From Janthinobacterium sp. 64 (GTDB lineage Bacteria; Pseudomonadota; Gammaproteobacteria; Burkholderiales; Burkholderiaceae_D): 64,000 nt of DNA. The notes beneath the pieces were generated by a model that had not been told where the DNA came from, made no database searches, and saw nothing but the letters and a program-made list of their open reading frames with translations. The stretch lies in assembly GCF_002813325.1 (NCBI RefSeq), contig NZ_PHUG01000001.1, forward strand, positions 3,224,001 through 3,288,000. The letters run 5' to 3'. The number at the start of each line of letters is the position of its first letter. The first letter of the stretch is position 1. Both the position numbers and the translations under genes were made by a program. Below are positions 18,709 through 31,676 of this stretch, in pieces.

Positions 18709-19897
18709 GTTTGGCTTCTTCGCGGCGGTTGTAACCGGCGACCATGTCAAAGCGGAACAAGCGGCATTCCAGCGCGCCGTTGAAGAATGGCGTCTTGCGC
18801 GCTTCTTTCAGGCGCAGCAGCTTGGGCAAGCCCAGGTCGGCCGTGAAGAGGAACACGGTCCAGCCGGCGAAGCGCTGCTTCAGGGTCGTGCCCATGGCCG
18901 AATAGAAGGACGTCGACAGTTCATCTTCCGGGATGGTGCTGTCGCCGCGCACGCCGATACGCTCGCCGTACGGCGGGTTGGTCAGCATGATGCCCGGCAC
19001 GTCGCTTGGCGGCTTGACTTCCTGTGCCTCGATCTGTTTCAGCGGTACGTCAAAACGCACGCCGGCGCAGCGCAGGTTATGGCGCGTCATGGCGACCATG
19101 TCGCCCGAGATGTCGCTGCCGAAAATCGTCGGTTCAGCCGGCAGCGGATTGACCTTGATGGCGTTTTTCATGGCATTCCACGGCGCCGGATCGAAGTCGT
19201 GGAAGTTTTCAAACGCGAACTGGCGCGAGGCGCCCGGAGGTATCCCCTGCAGCATCTGCGCCGCTTCGGCCAGGATGGTGCCGGAACCGCACATCGGGTC
19301 GAACAGCACCATGCCCGGCTTCCAGCCCGACACGCGCAGCAGGCCGGCGGCCAGGTTTTCGCGCAGCGGCGCGTCGCCCGTCTCTTCGCGCCAGCCGCGC
19401 TTGAACAGGGCTTCGCCCGAGGTGTCGAGATACACGGTGAACGTGTGCGCGTCGAGGAAGCCGACGATGCGCATGTCCGGCGTCTTGGTGTTGACCGATG
19501 GACGCTCGTTGAACTGGTCGCGGAAGCGGTCGCAGATCGCATCCTTGATTTTCAGGGTAGTGAACTCCAGGCTGCGCAGCGGTGATTTCACGGCCGTAAC
19601 GTCGACGCGAATCGTGTGGTGCACGCCGAACCAGTCTTCCCAGGATTGCGCCAGGGTCAGGTCATAGATATCGTTTTCCGTCTTGTAGCCGGAATGGGCC
19701 ATGCGCATCAGCACGCGCGAAGCGATGCGCGAATGCAGGTTGATGCGGTAGGAATCGAGCAGGTCGCCCGAGCAGTGTACGCCGCCCGGTACTTGGTTGT
19801 GGACCTTCATGGTCGCACTATCCTGGGCGATCTCGCCCAGTTCCTCGGCCAGCGCCGCTTCCATGCCGCGCGGGCATGGGCAAAAATATGAAGCCAT
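18695..19897 (-). CDS. THUMP-domain class I SAM-dependent RNA methyltransferase (RlmL N-terminal type)
   Basis: 400 residues. The THUMP domain occupies about residues 40-160, and the methyltransferase core follows with LFDPMCGSGTILAEAA (SAM-binding motif I) and the catalytic NPPYGERIG. The N-terminus ASYFCPCPRGMEAALAEEL is typical of the YpsC/RlmL group, which methylates G2445 N2 of 23S rRNA. E. coli RlmL is a fusion about 700 residues long; this stand-alone form is common elsewhere. The C-terminus (KPKNI-stop) is written by the end of the palindromic element at 18581-18708, so the native tail may have been altered. Confidence 0.88.
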   Translation of the reverse strand: MASYFCPCPRGMEAALAEELGEIAQDSATMKVHNQVPGGVHCSGDLLDSYRINLHSRIASRVLMRMAHSGYKTENDIYDLTLAQSWEDWFGVHHTIRVDVTAVKSPLRSLEFTTLKIKDAICDRFRDQFNERPSVNTKTPDMRIVGFLDAHTFTVYLDTSGEALFKRGWREETGDAPLRENLAAGLLRVSGWKPGMVLFDPMCGSGTILAEAAQMLQGIPPGASRQFAFENFHDFDPAPWNAMKNAIKVNPLPAEPTIFGSDISGDMVAMTRHNLRCAGVRFDVPLKQIEAQEVKPPSDVPGIMLTNPPYGERIGVRGDSTIPEDELSTSFYSAMGTTLKQRFAGWTVFLFTADLGLPKLLRLKEARKTPFFNGALECRLFRFDMVAGYNRREEAKPKNI

Positions 19898-19949
19898 GGT
19901 GTACCTTTTATCCGTTGAAAAACAATTAACTAAAAATCCTGCATATCAC

Positions 19950-20038
19950 GTAGGTCGGCTTAGCCCGCCAGGGCGTAAGCCGACGTGCGCTGCCGACTGA
20001 GCTTGTCGGATTACGCGCGGGGCGCTAATCCGACCTAC
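19950..20038. repeat. Short palindromic element, GTAGGTCGG family, copy 1
   Basis: 89 bp bounded by GTAGGTCGGCTTAGC and GCTAATCCGACCTAC, inverted copies with one mismatch. Inside are two hairpins, GTCGGCTTAGCCC/GGGCGTAAGCCGAC and GTCGGATTACGCG/GCGCTAATCCGAC. A second copy lies at 31582-31668. It sits between the isomerase 3' end and the methyltransferase start. Confidence 0.8.
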
Positions 20039-20046
20039 ATCCTTTG

Positions 20047-20664
20047 TTATTTTGCGTCCAGCGCGCGCTCGACAAAATCGAGGCGGTCCTGGCCCCAGTA
20101 CCCTTCGCCATCGACGATGTACCACGGCGAACCGAAGACGCTGGCGGCGGTGGCCGCTTCCGTGTTGGCGTCGTATTCGGCCTGCACGCTGGCCGTCTCC
20201 GACGTTTTCAGCAACTGGCGGCCATCAAAACCAGCGTCAAGCGCGATCTGCACCAGCGTTTCCTCGTCGCCGATGTTGCGCTCCTCGGCCCACAGGCCGC
20301 GCATGATGGCGTGCGCCAGGTTCAGCGACGCTTCCACGCCGTGCGCCAGGCGCGTGGCGATGATCAGCTTGGCCGAGGCTTCCGGCGACACGGGGAAGAA
20401 CTTCGGCTGCAAGGTCAAGGGCACTTGCAAAAAGGCCGACCAGCGCGCCAGTTCGGCCAGACGATACGCCTGGCGCTGCGGCGCGCGCTTGGCCAGCGGC
20501 AAGCCGCCCGAGACGCTGAAAACCTTGCCCAGGTCGAAGGGGCGCACGTCGATCTGTGCACCCGTTTTCGCGGCGATGGCCATCAGGCGCGCGTGACCGA
20601 GGTAGGTCCATGGCGAGTGAGGCGCAAAAAAATACTGCACGACTTTGTTCTGGCTTGCACTCAT
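20047..20664 (-). CDS. DsbA-family 2-hydroxychromene-2-carboxylate isomerase-like protein
   Basis: 205 residues with the kappa-GST/DsbA-like fold pattern. The N-terminal FFAPHSPWTYLGH holds the family's active-site serine in place of the DsbA cysteine pair, and the C-terminal GSPWYIVDGEGYWGQDRLDFVERAL is characteristic. The reference enzyme isomerises 2-hydroxychromene-2-carboxylate in naphthalene degradation using glutathione, but many homologues sit outside such pathways, as here, where no aromatic-ring genes are near. It follows the hemJ-like gene by 9 bp and is probably cotranscribed with it. Confidence 0.85.
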   Translation of the reverse strand: MSASQNKVVQYFFAPHSPWTYLGHARLMAIAAKTGAQIDVRPFDLGKVFSVSGGLPLAKRAPQRQAYRLAELARWSAFLQVPLTLQPKFFPVSPEASAKLIIATRLAHGVEASLNLAHAIMRGLWAEERNIGDEETLVQIALDAGFDGRQLLKTSETASVQAEYDANTEAATAASVFGSPWYIVDGEGYWGQDRLDFVERALDAK

Positions 20665-20673
20665 CTCGACTCC

Positions 20674-21111
20674 TTAGAAAGGCTTGACCACGACCAGCAC
20701 GACGACCGCCAGCAGCATCACCACCGGCACTTCATTAAACCAGCGGAACCAGGTGTGGCTGCGTTTGTTGACGCCATTTTCAAACTTGCGCAGGATGGCG
20801 CCGCACGCGTGGTGATAGCCGAGCAGCAGCACCACGAACGTCAGCTTGGCGTGCATCCAGCCCGGCATCTTCACGCGGCCTTCGCCGCCGCCGTACAGCA
20901 TCCACATCAAGGCCAGCCCCAGCACCATGGCCGGCAGTGCCAGCAGCGACATGAAACGGTACAGCTTGCGCGCCATCAGCAGCAAACGCTCGGTGGCGAC
21001 TGTTTCCGTCTCCATCGCCAGATTCACGAAGATGCGCGGCAAATAAAACAGGCCGGCGAACCACGATATGACGAAGATGATGTGGAAGGCTTTGGTCCAG
21101 AGAAAGAGCAT
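20674..21111 (-). CDS. hemJ: HemJ/CopD-like membrane protein (putative protoporphyrinogen IX oxidase)
   Basis: 145 residues, four hydrophobic helices, the normal size for HemJ (UPF0093). The conserved signatures are KAFHIIFVISWFAGLFYLPR, with the His and Arg of helix 1, and GWMHAKLTFV, with the His/Lys region needed for activity. HemJ oxidises protoporphyrinogen IX in haem synthesis in many bacteria that lack HemG and HemY. The related CopD label is often used in annotation, but the short length and motifs fit HemJ better. It lies 69 bp downstream of proA, past a hairpin that may separate the transcripts. Confidence 0.75.
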   Translation of the reverse strand: MLFLWTKAFHIIFVISWFAGLFYLPRIFVNLAMETETVATERLLLMARKLYRFMSLLALPAMVLGLALMWMLYGGGEGRVKMPGWMHAKLTFVVLLLGYHHACGAILRKFENGVNKRSHTWFRWFNEVPVVMLLAVVVLVVVKPF

Positions 21112-21136
21112 GGGGTTCCCAGTGTCAGAGGTGGAG

Positions 21137-21174
21137 AAAAATGCGAGCGCGGGCCGCCTTGTGGGCAGCCCGCG
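21137..21174 (-). terminator. Possible intrinsic terminator after proA
   Basis: On the minus strand CGCGGGC (21174-21168) pairs with GCCCGCG (21154-21148), with extra inner pairing, and a T5 run follows after six bases (21141-21137). It lies between proA and the hemJ-like gene and may reduce read-through. Confidence 0.45.
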
Positions 21175-21180
21175 AAGAGA

Positions 21181-22464
21181 CTATTTGCGGACTTCGCCGT
21201 GGCCAAAGACCACGTACTTGAGCGAGGTCAGGCCTTCCAGTCCTACCGGGCCGCGCGCATGCAGCTTGTCGTTCGAGATGCCGATTTCGGCGCCCAGGCC
21301 ATATTCAAAACCGTCGGCAAAACGCGTCGACGCGTTCACCATCACCGAGGCGGAATCGACTTCGCGCAGGAAGCGCAGCGCATCGCTGTAGTCTTCCGTG
21401 ATGATCGATTCCGTGTGCTTCGATGAATACTGGTTGATGTGATCCATCGCTTCATCGATGCCGTCGACCACCTTCACCGACAGGATCGCCGCCAGGTATT
21501 CGGTGGACCAGTCTTCCTCGGTGGCGGGCACCAGGTGCGGGTAAGCAGCGGCGGCCAGGATCGCATGGCTTTCCGGATCGGCGCGCAGTTCCACCTGCTT
21601 GGTCAAATACAGTTCGGCCAGCTGCGGCAGCACGGTGGCGGCGACGGCGCGCGACACCAGCAAAGTTTCCATGGTGTTGCAGGTGCCGTAGCGGTGGCAC
21701 TTCGCGTTGAAGCCGATATCGATCGCCTTTTTGAGATCGGCCTTGGCGTCGATGTAGACGTGGCAAATGCCGTCGAGGTGCTTGATCATCGGCACGGTGG
21801 CCTCTGCCATCAGGCGCGCGATCAAGCCCTTGCCGCCGCGCGGCACGATGACGTCCACATACTGCGGCATGGTGATCAGCGCGCCGACGGCGGCGCGGTC
21901 GGTGGTGTCGATCACTTGCACGGCATCGGCCGGCAAGCCTGCTCCCAGCAAGCCTTCCGCCACCAGCCTGGCCAGCGCGCGGTTGCAGTGGATCGCTTCC
22001 GAGCCGCCGCGCAGAATCGTCGCGTTGCCGCTCTTGATGCACAGGCCGGCCGCGTCCACCGTCACGTTCGGACGCGCTTCATAGATGATGCCGATGACGC
22101 CCAGCGGCACGCGCATCTGCCCCACCTGGATGCCCGTCGGGCGGAACTTCATGTTCGAGATTTCGCCGATCGGATCGGCCAGCGAGACGATTTGCGTCAA
22201 GCCTTCGACCATGGTGGCAATCGCCGCATCGGACAGGGTCAAACGGTCCAGCATGGCCGGCGCCAGGCCGGCGGCAGCGGCCGCATCGAGGTCGCGCTGG
22301 TTGGCCGCGCGCAGCAGGTCTGCATCGCGCACGATGGCGGCGGCGATCAGGCTCAAGGCGCGGTTGCGCGTGGCGCTGTCGGCACGCGCCATGGCGCGCG
22401 AAGCGGCGCGCGCGCGCGTGCCCACGTCCTGCATATATTCTGTGATGTCCATGCTCGTATCCAT
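21181..22464 (-). CDS. proA: Gamma-glutamyl phosphate reductase (ProA)
   Basis: 427 residues, close to the family length. It reduces gamma-glutamyl phosphate to glutamate-5-semialdehyde, the second step of proline synthesis. The catalytic cysteine lies in [15 protein letters not shown], and the aldehyde-dehydrogenase-like segments [17 protein letters not shown] and [14 protein letters not shown] are intact. It follows holA after 5 bp, a typical betaproteobacterial arrangement. proB is not in the window. Confidence 0.96.
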   Translation of the reverse strand: MDTSMDITEYMQDVGTRARAASRAMARADSATRNRALSLIAAAIVRDADLLRAANQRDLDAAAAAGLAPAMLDRLTLSDAAIATMVEGLTQIVSLADPIGEISNMKFRPTGIQVGQMRVPLGVIGIIYEARPNVTVDAAGLCIKSGNATILRGGSEAIHCNRALARLVAEGLLGAGLPADAVQVIDTTDRAAVGALITMPQYVDVIVPRGGKGLIARLMAEATVPMIKHLDGICHVYIDAKADLKKAIDIGFNAKCHRYGTCNTMETLLVSRAVAATVLPQLAELYLTKQVELRADPESHAILAAAAYPHLVPATEEDWSTEYLAAILSVKVVDGIDEAMDHINQYSSKHTESIITEDYSDALRFLREVDSASVMVNASTRFADGFEYGLGAEIGISNDKLHARGPVGLEGLTSLKYVVFGHGEVRK

Positions 22465-22469
22465 AAAAG

Positions 22470-23486
22470 TTAACCCTTGGCGATCTTCAGGCCCAGCTGC
22501 AGCATGGCGTCCCAGGCGTCGCCCGCGTAGCCCTTGGCGCGCAAGCCCTTGATCATCTTATCCACCTGCGCCGCCTGCTGCAGCGCCGCTTCCAGCACGG
22601 GCAGCGAAATGCGCCGCAGGGCCGGTTCCATCATCCGCTCGCGCGGTCCCCAGATGCGGTATTCCTTCAGCAGCGCGCCCAATGGGCGCCCTTGCGCCAT
22701 GCCGGCCTTCAATTTTAACAGCGTGCGGATTTCCTCGGAAACGGCCCATAACACCAGCGGCAGCGCCTCGCCCTCGCCTTTCAAGCCTTCAAGCATGCGC
22801 ACCAGGCGCGCCGGGTCGCCAGCCAGCATGGCTTCGGACAGCTTGAAGACATCATAGCGGGCCACGTTCAGCACCGCGTCCTGCACTTGTTCGTACGTCA
22901 GCTTGCCCGCGGCATGCAGCAAACCCAGTTTCTGGATCTCCTGGTGCGCCGCCAGCAAATTGCCTTCCACCCGCTCGGCGATGAAGTCGATGCTGGCCCG
23001 TTCGGCGCTTTGTCCCTGCGCGGCCAGGCGCTGCGATATCCAGGCCGGCAACTGCGCCCGTTCCACGTTTGGAATCTCGATATACACGGCCGCCTGCTGC
23101 AGGCTGGCGACCCAGGCCGCCTTCTGCGTGGCCCAGTCCAGCTTGGGCAGGGTGATGAGGGTCAGGTTGTCGGGACTGAGATTTTTCGCATAGCTTTGCA
23201 GCGCCGCGCCGCCATCCTTGCCCGGCTTGCCGGTGGGGATGCGCAGCTCGATCAGTTTTTTATCGCCGAACAGCGACAGCTCCTGGTTCGCCGCCAGCAG
23301 TTCGCCCCACTTGAAACTGCGCTCCACCGTCAGTACGTCGCGTTCGGAAAACCCTTGTGCGCGCGCCGCGCGGCGGATCTTGTCGGCCGCTTCCAGCGCC
23401 AGCAAGTGCTCGTCGCTGGTGATCACATACAGCTGCGCCAGCGGCTTGGCCACATGCCCGTCGAGCGCGTCTATCCGCAATTGCAT
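22470..23486 (-). CDS. holA: DNA polymerase III delta subunit (HolA)
   Basis: 338 residues from the ATG at 23486 ([12 protein letters not shown]). A longer frame exists upstream, but it runs through lptE out of frame and is low-complexity Arg/Ser-rich, so it was rejected. The protein shows the delta fold: [20 protein letters not shown] near the N-terminus, [16 protein letters not shown] in the middle and a helical collar domain at the end. Delta opens the beta clamp in the clamp-loader complex. It lies 10 bp after lptE, as in many proteobacteria. Confidence 0.95.
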   Translation of the reverse strand: MQLRIDALDGHVAKPLAQLYVITSDEHLLALEAADKIRRAARAQGFSERDVLTVERSFKWGELLAANQELSLFGDKKLIELRIPTGKPGKDGGAALQSYAKNLSPDNLTLITLPKLDWATQKAAWVASLQQAAVYIEIPNVERAQLPAWISQRLAAQGQSAERASIDFIAERVEGNLLAAHQEIQKLGLLHAAGKLTYEQVQDAVLNVARYDVFKLSEAMLAGDPARLVRMLEGLKGEGEALPLVLWAVSEEIRTLLKLKAGMAQGRPLGALLKEYRIWGPRERMMEPALRRISLPVLEAALQQAAQVDKMIKGLRAKGYAGDAWDAMLQLGLKIAKG

Positions 23487-23496
23487 GGCGACCCCG

Positions 23497-24069
23497 TTAC
23501 TGCTGCGGGGCTGCCGGCGCGACCGACATGGCCGGCAGCACCGGCTTGATGGCGGCCAGGCGGCGCATGATCTGCTGCACCAGGTCGTTGCGCATGTCGC
23601 GGTACAGCGCCGCTTCTTCCGTTTCCTTGGCCAGCACCTGCGACTCGTCGAAGGTAATCGGACGCACCAGGATGATGGTGGTCGGTGCCAGCAACTGGTT
23701 GCCGGCCTTGTCCAGCACGCGGAAATTGATCGAATAGCCAAGTTGATACTCTTGTACGCGGCCATTTTTGTTCAGCGACAAAATGGTCTTGGTACGATTC
23801 CTCTCAGGGTCGTTGAGCACTTCAAGGACGGCGTCGGCGCCATCCTTGGTGCTCACCACCTCCGTGCTGCCGATGGCGCGGATATAGCGCTTCAGGCCGA
23901 TCGCCAGCGGCGACGTGTCGGGCAAGCCGATGTACATCGTCGCGAACGGCAGCATGAAACTGCCGTTCGAACCGCGCAAATGAAAGCCGCAGGCCGACAG
24001 CAAAACAGTCAGGCCCAACGCCAGCACGGCACGGCGGCCCAACAGCGATACGTGAGAGGAAGTCGTCAT
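23497..24069 (-). CDS. lptE: LPS-assembly lipoprotein LptE
   Basis: 190 residues from the ATG at 24069. A longer frame reaches into leuS but lacks sense. The signal peptide ends in a lipobox, LLSACGFHLRG, with the lipidated Cys followed by GFHLRG, which is diagnostic for LptE. The body contains VVSTKDGADAVLEVLNDPERNRTKTILSLN. LptE plugs the LptD barrel at the outer membrane; lptD itself is in this window at 56256-58505. It starts 2 bp after the leuS stop, consistent with tight operon coupling. Confidence 0.95.
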   Translation of the reverse strand: MTTSSHVSLLGRRAVLALGLTVLLSACGFHLRGSNGSFMLPFATMYIGLPDTSPLAIGLKRYIRAIGSTEVVSTKDGADAVLEVLNDPERNRTKTILSLNKNGRVQEYQLGYSINFRVLDKAGNQLLAPTTIILVRPITFDESQVLAKETEEAALYRDMRNDLVQQIMRRLAAIKPVLPAMSVAPAAPQQ

Positions 24070-24071
24070 GA

Positions 24072-27649
<3,578 letters not shown>

Positions 27650-27726
27650 ATACCTTCCATTTTTCCAATCACGCGCCGCGCGCCGGTGGCATGATGACGT
27701 GATTCTTCATTCACCAGGAGCAGAAC

Positions 27727-28092
27727 ATGATCAAGGGCTTACGCACCGTCACCTATCCCGTCCCCGACCTGGACCAGGGCAAGGCCTGGTACAGCCAGGT
27801 ATTTAACACGGCGCCGTATTTCGACCAGCCGTTCTATGTCGGTTTTAATATCGGCGGCTTCGAACTTGGGCTGCTGCCGGGCGGCGAGCCAGGCACGCAA
27901 GGCAGCGTGACGTACTGGGGCGTGGACGGCATCGAGCAGGAAGTCGAGCGCATCGTGGCGCTGGGCGGCAGCCTGCACCATCCGATCACGGACGTGGGCG
28001 ACGGCATCCGCACGGTGGAATTGCTCGACCCGTTCGGCAACCAGATCGGCCTGATCGACAATCCCCATTTCGACACCGGCAAAGTCGTCTAA
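27727..28092 (+). CDS. VOC-superfamily (glyoxalase/dioxygenase-like) protein
   Basis: 121 residues, one VOC domain with the paired beta-alpha-beta-beta-beta module: TVTYPVPDLDQGKAWYSQVF at the start and VELLDPFGNQIGLIDNP at the end. Such small proteins include glyoxalases, ring-cleavage enzymes and antibiotic-binding proteins; the substrate is not evident. A good ribosome-binding site, AGGAG, precedes the ATG. Its stop overlaps the stop of the convergent LysR gene by 4 bp. Placement directly after an AraC gene suggests joint regulation. Confidence 0.85.
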   Translation: MIKGLRTVTYPVPDLDQGKAWYSQVFNTAPYFDQPFYVGFNIGGFELGLLPGGEPGTQGSVTYWGVDGIEQEVERIVALGGSLHHPITDVGDGIRTVELLDPFGNQIGLIDNPHFDTGKVV

Positions 28093-28985
28093 GCGGCTTC
28101 ACCTTGCAGCCAGACGCGGAACTGCTGCAAGGCCGTTTTTTCATGCGCCGTTTCGGGCGTGATCAGGTAATACGCGCGCTGGCCGCGCAGTGGGCGCTCG
28201 CAAACGATACGCAATTCGCCACGCGCCAGTTCCGCTTCGACCAGCATACGCGGCAGCAAGACCACGCCTTGCCCCTGCACGGCCGCCATGGCCAGCATGG
28301 AAAACAGTTCATAGCGGGCGCCGTAGCGTGCCTCCTCCCCATCGACCTGCATGGCGTCAAACCACTGGCGCCAGGCGCCGGGGCGCGTACTTTGCTGCAG
28401 CAAGGTCAGTTCCAATACATCGTGCGGCTGCCAGTCGCTGCGCGCCGCCAGCAGGCGCGGGCTGGCGACGGGTACGATTTCTTCATGCATGAGCAAGGTG
28501 GCGCGCGTGCCGGGCCAGCGCGCCAGCTGCTCGGGCGTGCCCGCGTACAGGGCGCCGTCGTATTCCGTATCGGCAAACATGAACGGTTTTGTATACGCAT
28601 CGATATGCACGACGATGTCCGGGTGCCGCGCTGCCAGCGAGCCCAGGCGCGGCATCAGCCAGCGCGTGGCAAATGTGGGCACGGACGCGAGCTGCAATGC
28701 CCCGCCGCCGCCCTGGCGCGCCATGGTGTCGAGCGTGTCGCGCTCGAGGCCATCGAGGCGGGCTGCGATCTGGCGCGCATACGCGGCGCCGGCGCTGGTC
28801 AGCAGCACGCCATGGCGCGTGCGCTGGAACAGTTGCACGCCAAGAAAGTTTTCCAGAGATGATATCTGCCGCGAGACGGCGCTTTGCGTCAGCGACAGTT
28901 CGCGCGCCGCATGCGTGTAGCTCTGGTGGCGCGCGGCCGCCTCGAAACAGTTGAGCGCCTGCAGCATGGGGATTTTGCGTGACAT
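28089..28985 (-). CDS. LysR-family regulator, GcvA type (likely of gcdH)
   Basis: 298 residues from the ATG at 28985; the longer frame from 29093 adds unrelated residues. The winged HTH is QALNCFEAAARHQSYTHAARELSLTQSAVSRQISSLE, split in two (residues 9-28 and 29-46), followed by the effector-binding domain. It is divergent from gcdH with 160 bp between them, the usual arrangement for a LysR regulator and its target. A palindromic T-N11-A site lies in that gap (29029-29043). Glutaryl-CoA or a related acyl compound as effector is only a guess. Confidence 0.9.
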   Translation of the reverse strand: MSRKIPMLQALNCFEAAARHQSYTHAARELSLTQSAVSRQISSLENFLGVQLFQRTRHGVLLTSAGAAYARQIAARLDGLERDTLDTMARQGGGGALQLASVPTFATRWLMPRLGSLAARHPDIVVHIDAYTKPFMFADTEYDGALYAGTPEQLARWPGTRATLLMHEEIVPVASPRLLAARSDWQPHDVLELTLLQQSTRPGAWRQWFDAMQVDGEEARYGARYELFSMLAMAAVQGQGVVLLPRMLVEAELARGELRIVCERPLRGQRAYYLITPETAHEKTALQQFRVWLQGEAA

Positions 28986-29028
28986 GGGAGTATCGGGCCG
29001 GTGAAAGACCCTTAGTATGCCGCAAGAT

Positions 29029-29043
29029 ATGCGCAGCGCGCAT
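29029..29043. promoter_or_regulatory. Putative LysR operator (T-N11-A palindrome)
   Basis: ATGCGC-AGC-GCGCAT is a perfect inverted repeat with a LysR T-N11-A core, 43 bp upstream of the LysR start and about 100 bp upstream of gcdH. Confidence 0.5.
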
Positions 29044-29145
29044 GTCTGGGTGCGAAAAAATCGTTTGCGCAAGGCCAGGCAAAAATCTACCATGAGCCAT
29101 ATTCAATCTTGCGCCGATCACCGGCGCTCACCTGCGAGGCCTGTG

Positions 29146-30327
29146 ATGAGCAAAACCGTATTCGACTGGAATTCCCCCCTGCTGCTGGAAGATCAACTGA
29201 CGGGCGACGAACGCGCCGTGCTGGAAGCGGCGCGCGACTATTGCCAGGGCAGCCTGGTGCCCAGGGTCCTCGAATCGTTCCGCCATGGCCGCACGGACGC
29301 GGCCATCTTCCGCGAAATGGGAGAACTGGGCTTGCTGGGTACGACCATACCCGAAGAATACGGCGGCGCCGGCCTGAACTACGTCTGCTACGGCCTGGCC
29401 GCGCGCGAAGTCGAGCGCGTCGATTCGGGCTACCGCTCGATGATGAGCGTGCAATCGTCCTTGGTGATGGTGCCAATTAACGCCTTCGGCAACGAAGAAA
29501 CGAAACAGAAATACCTGCCGAAACTGGCGACGGGCGAATTCATCGGCTGCTTCGGCCTGACGGAACCGAACCATGGCTCCGACCCTGGCAGCATGGTCAC
29601 GCGCGCCCGCAAGGTGCCGGGCGGCTACAGCTTGTCGGGCGCGAAGATGTGGATCACCAACAGCCCGATCGCCGATGTGTTCGTCGTCTGGGCCAAGGAC
29701 GATGAAGGCGCGATCCGCGGCTTCGTGCTGGAAAAAGGCTGGAAAGGCCTGTCGGCGCCGGAAATCCACGGCAAGGTCGGCTTGCGCACCAGCATCACCG
29801 GTGAAATCGTCATGGATGAAGTTTTTTGCCCGGAAGAAAACGCTTTCCCCGATGTGCGCGGCCTGAAAGGTCCATTTACCTGCCTGAACAGCGCCCGCTA
29901 CGGCATCGCCTGGGGCGCGCTAGGCGCGGCGGAAGATTGCTATCTGAAGGCACGCCAGTACACGATGGACCGCCAGCAATTCGGCCGTCCATTGGCCGCG
30001 AACCAGCTGGTGCAAAAGAAACTGGCCGACATGCTGACGGAAATCACCATGGGCTTGCAAGGCTGCTTGCGCCTGGGCCGCATGAAGGATGAAGGTTCGC
30101 CCGCCGTGGAAATCACGTCCATCATGAAACGCAACAGCTGCGGCAAGGCGCTCGACATCGCCCGCATGGCGCGCGACATGATGGGCGGCAACGGCATTTC
30201 CGACGAGTTCGGCGTCATCCGCCACCTGGTCAACCTGGAAGTGGTCAACACCTATGAAGGCACGCACGATGTGCACGCGCTGATCATCGGCCGCGCCATC
30301 ACCGGCATCGCCGCCTTCAGCAACTGA
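29146..30327 (+). CDS. gcdH: Glutaryl-CoA dehydrogenase (GcdH)
   Basis: 393 residues from the ATG at 29146 ([11 protein letters not shown]). A longer frame upstream lies across the LysR promoter and was not used. It is an FAD acyl-CoA dehydrogenase with [34 protein letters not shown] and, near the C-terminus, the catalytic glutamate in [20 protein letters not shown] (that motif is specific to glutaryl-CoA dehydrogenases). It oxidises and decarboxylates glutaryl-CoA to crotonyl-CoA in lysine/tryptophan/glutarate breakdown. The stop overlaps the next start as TGATG. Confidence 0.95.
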   Translation: MSKTVFDWNSPLLLEDQLTGDERAVLEAARDYCQGSLVPRVLESFRHGRTDAAIFREMGELGLLGTTIPEEYGGAGLNYVCYGLAAREVERVDSGYRSMMSVQSSLVMVPINAFGNEETKQKYLPKLATGEFIGCFGLTEPNHGSDPGSMVTRARKVPGGYSLSGAKMWITNSPIADVFVVWAKDDEGAIRGFVLEKGWKGLSAPEIHGKVGLRTSITGEIVMDEVFCPEENAFPDVRGLKGPFTCLNSARYGIAWGALGAAEDCYLKARQYTMDRQQFGRPLAANQLVQKKLADMLTEITMGLQGCLRLGRMKDEGSPAVEITSIMKRNSCGKALDIARMARDMMGGNGISDEFGVIRHLVNLEVVNTYEGTHDVHALIIGRAITGIAAFSN

Positions 30328-31574
30328 TGGACGCCTTGGCTTCCACCCTGCGGCCCGCGCCTTTGACCGGCTTGCGCGTGCTCGACCTGTCGCGCGTGCT
30401 GGCCGGCCCGTGGGCCGGGCAAATGCTGGCCGACCTGGGTGCCGACGTGGTCAAGGTTGAACAGCCGGGCCGCGGCGACGACACGCGCTCCTGGGGTCCG
30501 CCGTACCTGAAAGACGAGGACGGCCGCGATACTGCCGAGGCGGCCTATTTCCAGTGCGCCAACCGCAACAAGCGCTCCTTGTGCATCGACCTGGCCGCCC
30601 CTGAAGGCCAGGCGCTGGTGCGCAAGCTGGCCGCCGAAGCGGACGTGCTGCTGGAAAATTTCAAGCTCGATGGCTTGAAGCAATATGGTTTAGACGCGGC
30701 CAGTTTGCTGGCACTCAACCCGCGCCTCGTGTACTGCTCGATCACGGGCTTCGGCCAGGATGGGCCGTACGCGGCGCGCGCCGGCTATGACTTTTTGATC
30801 CAGGGCATGGGCGGCTTGATGAGCATCACGGGCGTGCCCGATGGCCAGCCCGGCGCCGGGCCGCAAAAAGTGGGCGTGGCGCAGACGGACATCCTGACGG
30901 GCCTGTACGCCACCATCGCCGTGCAGGCGGCGCTGGCCGAACGCGCGCGCTCGGGCCTGGGCCAGCATATCGACCTGGCCTTGCTCGACGTGCAAGTGGC
31001 GGCGCTGGGCAACCAGGCGGCCAATTACCTGTGCGGCGGCAAGGTGCCGCAGCGCATGGGCAATGCGCACCCGAACATCGTGCCGTATCAGGATTTTCCT
31101 ACGGCCGATGGCGACATGATTCTGGCGATCGGCAATGACGGGCAGTTTTCCCGCTTTTGCGCCGTCGCCGGCCACCCGGAATGGGCGCAGGATGAACGTT
31201 TCATGACCAATCCGCAGCGCGTGGCAAACCGGGCAATCCTGATCCCCCTGATGCGCCAGGCCACGGTCATGCGCACGACGGCCGAGTGGATCAGCGCCTT
31301 CGAGGCGCAAGCCGTGCCGTGCGGCCCCGTCAACCGCATCGACCAGGTCTTTGCCGACCCGCAAGTGGTGGCGCGTGGCTTGAAAGTGGAGATGCCGCAT
31401 CCGACGGCGGGGACGGTGGCGCTGGTGGCCAATCCCGTGCGCCTCTCAAGCTCGCCAGTGCAGTACCGGCTGCCGCCGCCGCTGCTGGGCCAGCATACGC
31501 AGGAAGTGCTGCAGCAATGGCTGGGGTTGGACAGTGCGGAGATTGACGGCTTGCGCGAGCGCAAGGTGGTGTAA
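30327..31574 (+). CDS. CaiB/BaiF family CoA transferase (probable glutarate CoA-transferase)
   Basis: 415 residues of family III CoA transferase: LTGLRVLDLSRVLAGPWAG at the start, then LADLGADVVKVEQPGRGDD, and AGYDFLIQGMGGLMSITG in the middle. Such enzymes move CoA between carboxylic acids through an aspartyl anhydride. The coupled translation with gcdH suggests it activates glutarate to glutaryl-CoA, as the human homologue SUGCT does; that is inferred from context. The gene ends just before a repeat element. Confidence 0.9.
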   Translation: MDALASTLRPAPLTGLRVLDLSRVLAGPWAGQMLADLGADVVKVEQPGRGDDTRSWGPPYLKDEDGRDTAEAAYFQCANRNKRSLCIDLAAPEGQALVRKLAAEADVLLENFKLDGLKQYGLDAASLLALNPRLVYCSITGFGQDGPYAARAGYDFLIQGMGGLMSITGVPDGQPGAGPQKVGVAQTDILTGLYATIAVQAALAERARSGLGQHIDLALLDVQVAALGNQAANYLCGGKVPQRMGNAHPNIVPYQDFPTADGDMILAIGNDGQFSRFCAVAGHPEWAQDERFMTNPQRVANRAILIPLMRQATVMRTTAEWISAFEAQAVPCGPVNRIDQVFADPQVVARGLKVEMPHPTAGTVALVANPVRLSSSPVQYRLPPPLLGQHTQEVLQQWLGLDSAEIDGLRERKVV

Positions 31575-31581
31575 ATGTTGG

Positions 31582-31668
31582 GTAGGTCGGATTAGCGCTT
31601 GCGCGTAATCCGACTTGCACAGCCAACAATGTGTCGGATTACGCGGCGCTACCGCTAATCCGACCTAC
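31582..31668. repeat. Short palindromic element, GTAGGTCGG family, copy 2
   Basis: 87 bp with GTAGGTCGGATTAGCG at one end and CGCTAATCCGACCTAC at the other, a perfect 16-bp inverted pair, and internal CGTAATCCGAC / GTCGGATTACG arms. It is related to the element at 19950-20038 and fills the gap between the convergent CoA transferase and barstar genes, where it could also end transcription from both sides. Confidence 0.82.
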
Positions 31669-31676
31669 GATTCTAT

